The notes: generated by a model from the sequence alone, not told the origin. Positions 25,563-33,644 are shown, counted from the first letter of the stretch. The stretch is DNA of 64,000 bases from AC-32 sp963716865 (GCA_963716865.1 CAVQUF010000001.1:372001-436000), one strand, 5' to 3'. Translations and numbers: made by a program.

Positions 25563-25568
25563 ATCGTA
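25563..25568 (-). promoter_or_regulatory. -10-like hexamer of guaB3-guaA
   Basis: TACGAT on the minus strand about 94 bases before the guaB3 start. The same hexamer precedes rplM. Confidence 0.4.
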
Positions 25569-25600
25569 CCACCGCGCCTGGACGGCGGGCGGTTTCGGGG

Positions 25601-25639
25601 CCAGGCATGTCCGAGGGACTGTCCCTCGGGCATGGCTGG
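25601..25639 (-). terminator. Long hairpin after the collagen/propeller gene
   Basis: Two 19-base arms starting CCAGGCATGTCCGAGGGAC pair at 17 of 19 positions around a single central base. It begins 6 bases after the stop of the upstream minus-strand gene and precedes the guaB3 promoter. Terminator function is likely, but the length is unusual. Confidence 0.65.
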
Positions 25640-25645
25640 AAGGGA

Positions 25646-27139
25646 CTAGCGGCGCCGGAAGTACGGAACGCAGAACGCGTTCGGGCAGTGCACCGCCGCG
25701 ACGCCGTTGTTCGAGATGTCGCGATAGCTGATGAACGGGAGCCCGTCGGCCCCGATCGTGATCGACGTGTTCCAGCCGACGTCCCCCGGGCTGTCAACGG
25801 TCGTGGTTGTCGCCGAGGTGCACAGCACGTTCGCGCAGTGCGCGAGCTTGAGATCGAGATGCGAGCCGCCGGCGTCGTAGTAGCTCGTGACGACCAGGCC
25901 GTCCGCCCCGACCGTGTTCGACGTGTACTGGCCCACGAGCGGCGTCGGGTCGATCGCCGTCGTGGTTGCGCTCGTGCAGGCGACGTCGGAGCAGTGCGCA
26001 ACCTTGAGATCGGCGTTGCCGTTGTCGAAGTAGCTGATCAGCCCGAGCCCGTCCGAACCGATCGTGAGCGAGCTGTCGAAGCCGACGCCGATGCCGGCGT
26101 CGACCGTGTAGGTGTCGGCGGCCGAGCACGTCACCGTGGTGCAGTGCGCAACCTTGAGGTGGTTGTTCGTGCTGTCGCGGTAGCTGATCAGGCCGAGCCC
26201 GTCCACGCCGGTCGCGATCGAGGCCGAGACCCCCACGCTTCCGCCGCTGTCGACGGCGGTCACGGTCGCGCTCGAGCACGCGGTGTTCGAGCAATGGGCG
26301 ACGTCGAGGTCGAGGTTGGCGGCGTCGAAGTAGCTGATCAGCCCGAGGCCGTCCGCGCCGATCGTGATCGAGGTCTGCGCGTCGCCGACGTTCCCCGAAA
26401 GGTCGATGGTCGCGACCGTGGCCCCCGAGCACGCCACGTTCGTGCAGTGGGCGACCTTGAGGTAGCCGTTGGTGCCGTCGATGTAGGAGATCAGCCCGAG
26501 GCCGTCGGTCCCGATCGTGGCCGACGGGTAGCGGCCGACGTTGCCCGGCGAGTCGATCACGCTCGTCGTGGACGAGGAGCAGGCGTAGTTGGCGCAATGG
26601 ACGACCTTGAGATCGCTGTCCGTCGTGTCGTAGACCGCCACGAGCGGGTAGCCGTCCGCACCGGAGACCGCCGAGGAGAAGGCCGCGTTGCCGGCAAGCG
26701 CCGTCCTCACGATCCCGTTGCGGTTCAGGTTCAGCGGGCCGACGCCGCCGGGAGCCCCGATCGGGCCCTGGGGGCCGGCGGGGCCCTGGGGGCCGGCGGG
26801 GCCCGTGGCGCCCTTGGTGCCCGGGAACCCCTGCGGGCCGCGCGCGCCCTGCGGACCTGCAGGGCCGGCGGGGCCCTGTGCCCCCTCCTTGCCGGCCGGG
26901 CCGACGACGCCGTGCGGCAGCACCGACTTCGGAAACCTCCCGCCCTTTCCGAGCGGGAACAGCTTGCCCGCCTTGGGCTTGCGCGAGGCGGCGATCCCGC
27001 CGACCTTGCCCGCGTTCTTCGCGTAGGCCACGGCCCGCGTGAGCTTGTTCACGGCGGCGCCGCCGAGCGGCGTCATGCCGAGTACGGCAACGAAAAGTGC
27101 GGCCGCAGAAAGCGCCACAGGCAGGGCCCGGCGATTCAT
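25646..27139 (-). CDS. Secreted collagen-like protein with seven Cys-pair repeats
   Basis: A 497-residue secreted protein. Residues 1-29 form a signal peptide. About residues 78-132 are 17 Gly-x-y triplets rich in GPA, GPQ and GAR, a collagen-like stalk. Residues about 155-490 hold seven repeats of about 50 residues, each starting DGLGLISYxD, with KVAHC-x4-C in the middle and a final strand like SITIGA. The last repeat stops after its Cys pair while the segment before the first supplies the missing strand, a closure seen in beta-propellers. Fold and ligand are inferences. TACAGA lies 7 bases before the ATG. Confidence 0.82.
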   Translation of the reverse strand: MNRRALPVALSAAALFVAVLGMTPLGGAAVNKLTRAVAYAKNAGKVGGIAASRKPKAGKLFPLGKGGRFPKSVLPHGVVGPAGKEGAQGPAGPAGPQGARGPQGFPGTKGATGPAGPQGPAGPQGPIGAPGGVGPLNLNRNGIVRTALAGNAAFSSAVSGADGYPLVAVYDTTDSDLKVVHCANYACSSSTTSVIDSPGNVGRYPSATIGTDGLGLISYIDGTNGYLKVAHCTNVACSGATVATIDLSGNVGDAQTSITIGADGLGLISYFDAANLDLDVAHCSNTACSSATVTAVDSGGSVGVSASIATGVDGLGLISYRDSTNNHLKVAHCTTVTCSAADTYTVDAGIGVGFDSSLTIGSDGLGLISYFDNGNADLKVAHCSDVACTSATTTAIDPTPLVGQYTSNTVGADGLVVTSYYDAGGSHLDLKLAHCANVLCTSATTTTVDSPGDVGWNTSITIGADGLPFISYRDISNNGVAAVHCPNAFCVPYFRRR

Positions 27140-27187
27140 CGCCGTCTCTGTATCGTCGCCCGGGCGGTTTCCCTTGAGTTGCCGGGG

Positions 27188-28144
27188 CTACTCGCCCGCG
27201 ACGGGCTCGAGCCCGGCCACGTTCACGCCCGCGACCATCTGACCGGCGTCACGGAGCTCGAAGCGGCCCGCCCCGAGCTGCATCGTCGAGGCGGCTCCTG
27301 CCGCGACCGCCGCGCGCAGAGCCTCCTCGTCGGAGCGCTCCTCGAGCCGCGCGGCGACGAACCCCGCGAGCAGCACGTCGCCGGAGCCGACCGCGGAGAC
27401 CGGATCCATCCGCGGAGCGAGGGCGCGGTAGCGCCGGGGCTCGCGCTCCGACCGGAGCAGCGCCCAGCAACCTGATTCACGCGTGATCAGCACGTTGCGG
27501 GCGCCGAGCTCGGCGATCGCCTCGAGCCCGGCGAGGAAGTCGTCGTCGTCGTGGAACTCCTGGCCGACAAGCCCCTCCGCCTCGGGCTCGTTCGGAGAGA
27601 CGAGGAACGGCTCGGCCTGGGTGCCGAGTCGCAGCGGCTCGCCTTCGGAGTCGAGCACGGTGAGCACGCCGCGGCGGTTCAGCTCCCGGATCGCCTCCGC
27701 GTAGAAGTCGTCGTCGATGCCGCGCGGGAGCGAGCCGGCGAAGATCACATAGTCCGCGCCACGAGAGAGGTAGGTGAGCTTCTCGAGCAGCGTCTCGAGC
27801 TCGTCGGGCTGGACGTGCGGCCCCCACTCGTTCACCTCCGTGTAGCTGCCCCCGGTCGGGTCGACGATCGCTGTCGAGGTGCGCGACTCGCCCTCGATCC
27901 TGACGAAGTCGTTCAGGATCGCCTCGGCGGTCAGCGCCTCGACGATGCGCGTGCCGGTCTGGCCGCCGGCGAGTCCGGTGGCGACGACCGGCACGCCGAA
28001 GCGCTTCAGCGCCCGGGCGATGTTGATCCCCTTGCCGCCGGCGAGGGTCAGTCCCTCGGTCGCGCGGTGTCGCTGGCCGCGCTGGAAGTTCGGGACGGTC
28101 AGCGTCCGGTCGATCGCCGCGTTCATGGTGACGGTGACGATCAC
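27188..28144 (-). CDS. 1-phosphofructokinase-type PfkB sugar kinase
   Basis: A 318-residue PfkB-family kinase. The N-terminus ITVTMNAAIDRTL-like segment (VTVTMNAAIDRTL), GLTLAGGKGINIARALKRFG with the GGKG substrate loop, and SAVGSGDVLLAGFVAARL with the catalytic Asp of the anion hole place it with 1-phosphofructokinase and tagatose-6-phosphate kinase. No PTS fructose genes are nearby, so the substrate is open. The GTG start overlaps the stop of the D-Ala-D-Ala carboxypeptidase gene (GTGA). Confidence 0.85.
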   Translation of the reverse strand: MIVTVTMNAAIDRTLTVPNFQRGQRHRATEGLTLAGGKGINIARALKRFGVPVVATGLAGGQTGTRIVEALTAEAILNDFVRIEGESRTSTAIVDPTGGSYTEVNEWGPHVQPDELETLLEKLTYLSRGADYVIFAGSLPRGIDDDFYAEAIRELNRRGVLTVLDSEGEPLRLGTQAEPFLVSPNEPEAEGLVGQEFHDDDDFLAGLEAIAELGARNVLITRESGCWALLRSEREPRRYRALAPRMDPVSAVGSGDVLLAGFVAARLEERSDEEALRAAVAAGAASTMQLGAGRFELRDAGQMVAGVNVAGLEPVAGE

Positions 28145-29259
28145 GGGAACCACCCCCACATGTGGTGCAGGGTACGCGTCGCGTACCAGCCGACGCGGCC
28201 AGCGAGCCCGGGCCGGCTCACGGCGCGGGCGGCGACGAGCGGCACGCTCGCGAGCAGGTGGCCGTCCTGGTAGATCCGGACCTGTCCCAGGGACTGTCCC
28301 CGGGACACGGGCAAAGAGGCCGCGTCCAGTGCCACGACGCGGCGGACGAGCGACCGGCCGACCCGGACCATCGGCCGGAGCGGGTGCGCCGCGACCAGCT
28401 CCACCGGCCGCCGCCCGTAGCCGACCTCGGCCGTCGCGTAGGCGCGGCCCTGCTCGACGGCGTCGACGCGCGCATATTGCGAGAAGCCCCAGTCGAGCAG
28501 CTTCACGAGATCGGCGTTGCGGGTCGAGCGATCCGGGCTCCCGAGCAGCGTCGCGTAGATCGAGACCCCGCGTCGGCGAGCGGCTGCCACCTCGGACCAG
28601 CCGGCGTCGTCCGTGTGCCCAGTCTTCACGCCGAAGATCCCCGGGTAGCTGTAGAGCAGGTCGTTCCAGGTGTGCAGCGTGTGCCCGCCGGAGATCGTGG
28701 CCACGCGCTGCCGCACGATCTGCCGGATGACCGGGTGGTGCATCAGCAGGCGCGCGAGAAACGTGACGTCGTGAGCGCTCGACACGTGCCCGGGCGCGTC
28801 CAGGCCGTCGGGCCTGACGAAATGCGTGTCCTTCAGGCCGAGCTGCCGGGCGCGCGCGTTCATCATCGCGACGAAGCGCGACTCGCTCCCGTGGCCCACG
28901 TAGACCGCGAGGGCGTCGGCCGCGTCGTTCGCGCTCGCGATCAGCGCGGCCTCGAGCAGCTCGCGGACGGTGAGCCGCTCGCCCGAACGCAGGTTCGCCG
29001 TCGACTCGCCGACCTCGGCCGCCTGCGGGCTCACGGAGACGACCGAGTCCAGGCGCGCGTGCTCGAGCGTGAGCAGGACCGTCATCAGCTTCGTGATGCT
29101 CGCGACCGCGACCCGCCTCTGGGCGTCGTGGGCGAGCAGCACCTCGCCGGTGGCGCCGTTCTCGACCAGCCACGCGTGGCCCGTCACCCGGGGAGGAGCA
29201 GCGAGGACCGGGGCCGCAAGGGCGAGGGTCGCGGCGACGGCGGCCAGAGAGAGCCTCAC
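28141..29259 (-). CDS. Serine-type D-Ala-D-Ala carboxypeptidase (S11)
   Basis: A 372-residue penicillin-binding protein that trims peptidoglycan stem peptides. It has a signal peptide (ending APVLAAPP), the SxxK motif in VASITKLM (about residue 53), the SxN motif in SAND (about 109) and the KTG motif in FGVKTGHTDD (about 210). The C-terminal domain with PVSRGQSLGQVRIYQDG matches the PBP5-type tail. Membrane anchoring is not obvious. Neighbours are a LysM protein upstream and the PfkB kinase downstream. Confidence 0.93.
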   Translation of the reverse strand: MRLSLAAVAATLALAAPVLAAPPRVTGHAWLVENGATGEVLLAHDAQRRVAVASITKLMTVLLTLEHARLDSVVSVSPQAAEVGESTANLRSGERLTVRELLEAALIASANDAADALAVYVGHGSESRFVAMMNARARQLGLKDTHFVRPDGLDAPGHVSSAHDVTFLARLLMHHPVIRQIVRQRVATISGGHTLHTWNDLLYSYPGIFGVKTGHTDDAGWSEVAAARRRGVSIYATLLGSPDRSTRNADLVKLLDWGFSQYARVDAVEQGRAYATAEVGYGRRPVELVAAHPLRPMVRVGRSLVRRVVALDAASLPVSRGQSLGQVRIYQDGHLLASVPLVAARAVSRPGLAGRVGWYATRTLHHMWGWFP

Positions 29260-29291
29260 GGGGCGGCGATTCTAGCCGGGACGGACCGCGA

Positions 29292-29621
29292 TCAGCGGAC
29301 GCGGATCCGCTGGCCGATCGTGAGCGAGTTCGGCTCGATGCCGGGGTTGAGCGTGAGCAGGTCGTCGACGGTGACGCCGAAGCGGATCGCAACGTCGCTG
29401 AGCGTCTCGCCTGCGCGCAGCCGGTAGAACCGCGGGACGACCGCAGGCGTCGTGCCCGTCCCCCCGATCGCAGTGGTCGTCACGCCGGCCGGCGCGGGCG
29501 ACGACGACTTCTCCTGCAGCCCCTCGCGCACGAGCAGGACCGCGATCGTGACGGCGGCTAGGAAGAGGAAGGGCGCTCCGTACCGCTTGACCTGGGCCTT
29601 CCAGCCGCGCGTTTCCGGCAC
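29292..29621 (-). CDS. Membrane-anchored LysM-domain protein
   Basis: A 109-residue protein. After a short basic cytosolic stretch, residues 15-30 form one membrane segment (APFLFLAAVTIAVLLV). A Ser/Pro/Thr linker follows, and a single LysM domain spans about residues 65-109 (FYRLRAGETLSDVAIRFG and the closing NSLTIGQRIRVR). It probably binds peptidoglycan at the cell surface, consistent with the carboxypeptidase next to it. The gene starts 3 bases after the pyrF stop. Confidence 0.85.
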   Translation of the reverse strand: MPETRGWKAQVKRYGAPFLFLAAVTIAVLLVREGLQEKSSSPAPAGVTTTAIGGTGTTPAVVPRFYRLRAGETLSDVAIRFGVTVDDLLTLNPGIEPNSLTIGQRIRVR

Positions 29622-29624
29622 CGC

Positions 29625-30539
29625 TCACCAGCCGGAGACGGCCCAGACCTCGCGCCGGAGCCTCGCCGCCTCGGCCGCCGCGGCCGCGCGCCAGTCCTCC
29701 CCGGTGGTGCGGAAGGCGTAGAGCACGCTCCGCGACGCGCTCGGGAGCGCGCTCGCGGGGCCGCTCGTGAACGCGCGCGCAAGGTCGGCCGGAGTGGCGC
29801 CCTGGGCGCCCACTCCGGGCATGAGCAGGACCGCATGCGGCATCAGCCGCCGCGCCTCGCCGACCGCCCGCGGGTGGGTCGCCCCCACGACGGCACCGAC
29901 GCTCGAGAGCCCGCGGCTGCCGACGAGGTCCTCGCCGAGCTCGTGGACGAGCCGCGCCACCTGCTGCCAGAGGGGCCGCCCGTCCGAGAGGACGAGGTCC
30001 TGGACGTCGGCGCTGCCCTCGTTCGACGTCTTGACGACGCAGAAGAGCCCTGCCCCGTGCCGCCTGCAGGCGGCGAGAAAAGGCTCGAGCGAGTCGCGGC
30101 CGAGGTAGGCGTTGACGGTCATCGCGTCCGCGATCGGCGGCCCGTCGCCGCGCGGCTCCAGGTAGGCGGCGGCATAGGCGCGTGCGGTCGAGCCGACGTC
30201 CCCGCGCTTCGCGTCCGCGATCACGATCAGCCCCGCCGCGCGCGCGTACCCGCAGACGTCCTCGAACGCCCGGATTCCCGGCTCGCCGAGGGCCTCGAAG
30301 AAGGCGAGCTGCGGCTTGACGCCGACGATGTAGGGCGCCACCGCATCGATGATCCCGCGGCAGAAGCGAGCGCAACCCTCGGCGGCGGCCGCGCGGTCGG
30401 CCTGGTCGCCGACGAGCTCGACCGGGAGCAGGTCCGGCCGCGGGTCGAGCCCGACGAGGAGCTGGGAGCGCTTGCGCTCGACGGCCTCGGCCAGCCGGTC
30501 GGGAAACAGCGACGTGGCGACGGCCGCCTCTGTGCTCAC
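29625..30539 (-). CDS. pyrF: Orotidine-5'-phosphate decarboxylase, type 2
   Basis: PyrF makes UMP from OMP. The 304-residue protein carries the catalytic lysine/aspartate tetrad motif IADAKRGDVGSTA (about residue 105), with LLVGLDPRPDLLP at the first strand and GVGAQGATPADLA at the phosphate site. The length and DAKRGDxGxT form match the type 2 subfamily of actinobacteria. pyrE lies two genes upstream, separated by HU. Confidence 0.95.
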   Translation of the reverse strand: MSTEAAVATSLFPDRLAEAVERKRSQLLVGLDPRPDLLPVELVGDQADRAAAAEGCARFCRGIIDAVAPYIVGVKPQLAFFEALGEPGIRAFEDVCGYARAAGLIVIADAKRGDVGSTARAYAAAYLEPRGDGPPIADAMTVNAYLGRDSLEPFLAACRRHGAGLFCVVKTSNEGSADVQDLVLSDGRPLWQQVARLVHELGEDLVGSRGLSSVGAVVGATHPRAVGEARRLMPHAVLLMPGVGAQGATPADLARAFTSGPASALPSASRSVLYAFRTTGEDWRAAAAAEAARLRREVWAVSGW

Positions 30540-30589
30540 GGTCGGGAGGCTACCCGCCGCTGCGGTCAGGCACTAGGGCCGGAAACACC

Positions 30590-30616
30590 GAGCCCCCACC
30601 GTGAAGGAGGGGGCTC
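30590..30616 (-). terminator. Terminator of the HU gene
   Basis: GAGCCCCC and GGGGGCTC form an 8-bp stem with an 11-base loop, 43 bases after the HU stop. On the minus strand it is followed by GGTGTTTCC. Confidence 0.65.
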
Positions 30617-30658
30617 GTCGAACATCGGGGGAAGCTCCCCCTGGCGATTCGTCGGTTT

Positions 30659-30961
30659 CTAGTAGCCCCCGCCGCCGGCTCCGCCGGCCTTGACGGCCTG
30701 CTTCAGCGAGCTCCCGGCGGAAAACTTCGGCACGGTGGCCGCCGGGATCGTCACCTTCTCGGTCGGGTTCCGAGGGTTGACGCCCTGGCGCTCCTTCCGG
30801 TACTGCGTCGAGAACTTCCCGAACCCGGTGAAGTTGATCTCGCCCCCCTGGCTGAGGATCTCGGTAACCGACTCGAGCACGGCGTCGACCGCCTCGCCCG
30901 CGTCCTTCCTCGTCATGCTCGCCTTCGACGCCACGCGATCCACGAACTCTTGCTTCGTCAC
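30659..30961 (-). CDS. hup: HU-family DNA-binding protein
   Basis: A 100-residue nucleoid protein. It shows the HU core: FVDRVASKASMTRKDAGEAVDAVL helices, GEINFTGFGKFSTQYRKERQG and the DNA-binding arm with the NPRNPTEKVTIPAATVPKF segment. The tail is only a short Gly-rich stretch (GGAGGGGY), unlike the long Lys/Ala tail of mycobacterial HupB. AAGGAG stands 6 bases before the GTG start. A 14-bp palindrome lies between the -10 hexamer and the start codon. Confidence 0.95.
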   Translation of the reverse strand: MTKQEFVDRVASKASMTRKDAGEAVDAVLESVTEILSQGGEINFTGFGKFSTQYRKERQGVNPRNPTEKVTIPAATVPKFSAGSSLKQAVKAGGAGGGGY

Positions 30962-30987
30962 GTCCGCTCCTTCCTGCGGGATGTCCG

Positions 30988-31001
30988 TTCGACCAGTCGA
31001 A
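30988..31001. promoter_or_regulatory. Palindrome in the HU leader
   Basis: TTCGAC ca GTCGAA is a perfect 6+6 inverted repeat located just downstream of TAGGGT (31004-31009, minus strand). Its position suits an operator that blocks transcription start. Confidence 0.4.
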
Positions 31002-31003
31002 AG

Positions 31004-31009
31004 ACCCTA
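31004..31009 (-). promoter_or_regulatory. -10-like hexamer of the HU gene
   Basis: TAGGGT on the minus strand, 42 bases before the HU start codon. Confidence 0.35.
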
Positions 31010-31028
31010 ACAGGTGTGCGCTTTCGGC

Positions 31029-31586
31029 TCAACCATGCGGTTTTGCGGCGGCTTTCCGCGCTTCCACGAGCTCCGAGACGCGGAAGAGAGGCCGAAGACG
31101 CACGCCGATACCCGCGAGAGCCTCGGTCCCGCCCTCCTCGCGGTCGACCACGCAGACGGCGGTCCGGACCTCGAGCGAGGACGCGCGCAGCGCTTCGACG
31201 GCCGCGACAGCGGCGCCCGCGGAGGTGACGACGTCCTCGACGAGGCACGCGAGCTCGCCCTCCTCGAAGACGCCCTCGAGCCGGTTCTCCGTCCCGTAGC
31301 TCTTGGCCTCCTTGCGCACGATCAGAAACGGCAGGCCGGACGCGAGCGAGGCTGCAGCCGCGAGCGCGACCGCTCCGAGCTCGGGCCCCGCGAGCCGGAC
31401 GGCGCCGGGCTCGATCTCATGCACCGCCCGGGCGATCTGCTCGCCGAGCGGGCCCAGGAGGTCCGGGCGGGTCTCGAAGCGGTACTTGTCGAGGTAGTAC
31501 CGCGACCTCCGCCCCGAGCGCAGCACGAAATCGCCCTCCAGGTAGGCATGCTCGCGCAGCGCGGCCGCGAGCTCCTCTCGATCCAT
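31029..31586 (-). CDS. pyrE: Orotate phosphoribosyltransferase
   Basis: PyrE joins orotate and PRPP to give OMP. The 185-residue protein carries the PRPP-binding motif ACLVEDVVTSAGAAV (about residues 112-126) and the flexible-loop region RKEAKSYGTENRLEG. The N-terminal FVLRSGRRSRYYLDKYRFE is the family start. Only the small hypothetical gene follows upstream with a 2-base gap. Confidence 0.94.
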   Translation of the reverse strand: MDREELAAALREHAYLEGDFVLRSGRRSRYYLDKYRFETRPDLLGPLGEQIARAVHEIEPGAVRLAGPELGAVALAAAASLASGLPFLIVRKEAKSYGTENRLEGVFEEGELACLVEDVVTSAGAAVAAVEALRASSLEVRTAVCVVDREEGGTEALAGIGVRLRPLFRVSELVEARKAAAKPHG

Positions 31587-31588
31587 GC

Positions 31589-31795
31589 TCAGCGTGTGGC
31601 CGCGAGGAGCTCGCGCGCGTGCGCCAGAAGCCGGTCGGCCCCGGGTGCGCCGGCCGCGAGCGAGATCATCGTGCCGTCGCCGAAGTAGAGCTCCACCCGC
31701 TCCTTGCGCCGCGCGGCACGGCGCCGGTAGGCGACCGCGCCAGCCGCCGATCCCGCCGCGATCGCCAGGCCGGCCAGGAAGCTACGGCTTCGCAT
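31589..31795 (-). CDS. Small membrane-anchored hypothetical protein
   Basis: A 68-residue protein not recognised as a known family. Residues 5-22 are hydrophobic (SFLAGLAIAAGSAAGAVAY), followed by RRRAARRKE, so the anchor should have its basic side in the cytoplasm. The rest, with VELYFGDGTMISL, is short and soluble. It overlaps the roadblock gene by 14 bases and is followed by pyrE after 2 bases, so it is probably expressed with both. Confidence 0.6.
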   Translation of the reverse strand: MRSRSFLAGLAIAAGSAAGAVAYRRRAARRKERVELYFGDGTMISLAAGAPGADRLLAHARELLAATR

Positions 31796-32204
31796 CGTCC
31801 GTCTTCGCCGCGCGAGTGGTCGTCCGCTTGGCCGGCGCCCGCTTCGGCTTCGCCGGCTCGGGCTCCTCGGCGAGACCGCGCAGACAGCTCTTGAGGTCGT
31901 AGAAGACGAGGCCGACGGTCGGCTCGGGCGCAGTGGTGGCCGCGATCACCTGGTCGCCGTCCGCGACGAGGAAGACGCTGCCGTCGCCGAGTGCGGCTTC
32001 GAGCTGCGCGAGCCCGGTGTCCTCGTCCGGGCTGGCCTCCTCCGCGGCGCGCAGCAGACCGAGCGCCGAGCCGGCCAGGATCCTGGCGCGCTCGTCGTCC
32101 ATCGTCGAGGCCAGGACCGCTCCTTCCCGGTCGAAGACCACGGCGACCTGGATCTGGGCCGAGATCTCGATCAGGTCGGTGAGCGCTTGAACTGTGGCCG
32201 GCAT
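31782..32204 (-). CDS. Roadblock/LC7-domain protein
   Basis: A 140-residue protein. Residues 5-108 show the roadblock/LC7 layout: a first helix (QALTDLIEISAQIQ), VAVVFDREGAVLAST, a middle helix, then SVFLVADGDQVIAATTAPEPTVGLVFYDL. The C-terminus is a Lys/Arg/Ala/Pro-rich tail (PKRAPAKRTTTRAAK). Bacterial roadblock proteins often regulate a small MglA-like GTPase, but none is present here. It diverges from the YihY gene with about 58 bases between starts. Confidence 0.7.
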   Translation of the reverse strand: MPATVQALTDLIEISAQIQVAVVFDREGAVLASTMDDERARILAGSALGLLRAAEEASPDEDTGLAQLEAALGDGSVFLVADGDQVIAATTAPEPTVGLVFYDLKSCLRGLAEEPEPAKPKRAPAKRTTTRAAKTDDAKP

Positions 32205-32262
32205 CAGGCATGACGCTAACACCTCCCGCCCGGAAACGGCGAGGATCCCCATACTCCCGGCC

Positions 32263-33084
32263 GTGCAGGCTCCTCCCGACCCGTTCGGAAAGTTCTTCGC
32301 CGACCGCGGGCCACACCTGGCCGCGATGATCGCGTACTTCGCGCTCCTCTCGTTCATCCCGCTCCTCTTCCTGAGCGTCTCGCTGCTCGGGCTCGCCGGG
32401 AGGCCGGACGAGTCGAGCTATCTCGTCACCGAGCTCGAGCGCGCGTTCCCGGGCAGCTCCGTCTCGAGCATCGTCAGCACCGTTCGGGAGATCCAGAACC
32501 ATGCGACCGCCCTCGGCATCGTGGGAGCGGCCACGCTCGTCTGGGCCTCGCTCTCGCTCTTCAGCGCCCTCGAGTCGGCGTTCAACATCGTCTACGGGCA
32601 GCCGAACCGCTCGTTCCTGCGCGGGAAGCTGCTCGCGGTCGGCCTGATGCTCCTCTCGCTCGTGATGCTGTTCGTCGGGCTGCTGATCGGCTCGTTCGGC
32701 TTCGACCTGCTCAAGCGCTACGCGGGTGGGTTCGCGAAGGACTCGTACGTCGCCTACGGGCTCTCGGTCGCGTTCTCGCTGGCGGCCGTGCTCGTCTTCC
32801 TGCTCGCCGTCTACTACTTCCTGACGAACGTGGAGCACTCGTTCATGGATGTCGTGCCCGGTGCGGTCGTCGTCGCCGTCGTGCTCGAGGCGAGCTTCCA
32901 GGCGCTGCCGCTCTACGTGCGCTACTCGAGCAACGTGGTCACGCTGAAAGCCTTCGGCGCGCCGGCTTTGCTGCTCGTCTGGCTCTACGTGATGGCGAAC
33001 GTGATCGTCTTCGGCGCGGAGATCAACTGGTGGCGCTCCTCGCACCGCCGGCGCGAGCTCGCCGAGCCGTCCGGCCTGGCCTAG
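32263..33084 (+). CDS. YihY/BrkB-family inner-membrane protein
   Basis: A 273-residue multi-pass membrane protein. The family signature is in the first helix region, HLAAMIAYFALLSFIPLLFL (about residues 17-36); further segments include LLAVGLMLLSLVMLFVGLLIGS, LAAVLVFLLAVYYFL and LLLVWLYVMANVIVFGAEIN near the end. The GTG at 32263 was preferred because the family begins shortly before the first helix; an upstream ATG would read through the divergent promoter. Function of the family is unresolved; the old RNase BN assignment was withdrawn. It overlaps the convergent XTP pyrophosphatase gene by 4 bases. Confidence 0.88.
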   Translation: MQAPPDPFGKFFADRGPHLAAMIAYFALLSFIPLLFLSVSLLGLAGRPDESSYLVTELERAFPGSSVSSIVSTVREIQNHATALGIVGAATLVWASLSLFSALESAFNIVYGQPNRSFLRGKLLAVGLMLLSLVMLFVGLLIGSFGFDLLKRYAGGFAKDSYVAYGLSVAFSLAAVLVFLLAVYYFLTNVEHSFMDVVPGAVVVAVVLEASFQALPLYVRYSSNVVTLKAFGAPALLLVWLYVMANVIVFGAEINWWRSSHRRRELAEPSGLA

Positions 33085-33641
33085 AGATTTTCGAGCAGGG
33101 CGCGCGCCGCGCGGGCCCGGTGGGAGTTGCGCGACTTCCAGCCGTTCCCGAGCTCGGCGACGGTTCGCTCCTCGCCGTCGGGGACGAAGACCGGGTCGTA
33201 GCCGAACCCCTCCGAGCCGCGCGGCTCCCCGGCGATCCGCCCCTCGAGCGTCCCCGTCCCGCGCACCTCGCGGCCAACGGGGCCGAGGAGGACGAGCTCG
33301 CAGACGTACCGCGCCCGCCGCGCCTCGCCTTCGACCCCGCGGAGCTCCCGTAGGAGCTTCGCGATCGCCTCGCCGCCCTCGGGCGCGTAGCGGGCCGAGC
33401 GGATTCCCGGCGCGCCGCCCAGTGCCCCGACCTCGAGCCCCGAGTCCTCCCCGAGCATCCACGCATCCTCCGGCCCGACCGAGCGGCCGAAGAGCGCCTT
33501 CACCCGGGCGTTCTCGTAGTACGAGTCGTCGGCTTCCTCGGGGTAGCCGTCCGCGCCGAGCAGCTCCAGCTCCCACTCCGGCAGCAGCGCCGCCAGCTCG
33601 CGGAGCTTGTTCCGGTTCTGCGAGCAGAGCCGGACCTTCAC
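33081..33641 (-). CDS. rdgB: XTP/dITP diphosphatase (RdgB/HAM1)
   Basis: The enzyme removes non-canonical purine triphosphates. The 186-residue protein has the N-terminal CSQNRNKLRELAALL, YYENARVKALFG, the GEDSGLEVGALGGAPGIRSARYA active-site region and GFGYDPVFVPDG. The GTG at 33641 is the best start, as the family begins within 2-3 residues of this point. Its upstream region is copy D of the dispersed element, whose frame happens to stay open for 30 more codons up to an ATG, so a longer product cannot be fully excluded. Confidence 0.92.
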   Translation of the reverse strand: MKVRLCSQNRNKLRELAALLPEWELELLGADGYPEEADDSYYENARVKALFGRSVGPEDAWMLGEDSGLEVGALGGAPGIRSARYAPEGGEAIAKLLRELRGVEGEARRARYVCELVLLGPVGREVRGTGTLEGRIAGEPRGSEGFGYDPVFVPDGEERTVAELGNGWKSRNSHRARAARALLENL

Positions 33642-33644
33642 GAA

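Noticed and set aside
25646..26640. CRISPR-like or satellite array suggested by regular 150-bp similarity
   Set aside because: The period is a multiple of three and encodes protein repeats with conserved Cys pairs; no short identical repeats with unique spacers.
28285..28310. GGGACTGTCCC palindrome as a regulatory site
   Set aside because: It lies inside the carboxypeptidase gene and encodes the normal SRGQSLGQ motif of the C-terminal domain.
27188..29392. Open reading frames of 300-800 codons on the strand opposite to, or out of frame with, recognised genes across the window
   Set aside because: They are Arg/Ala/Pro-rich, lack family motifs and overlap well-supported genes; high GC keeps such frames open by chance.
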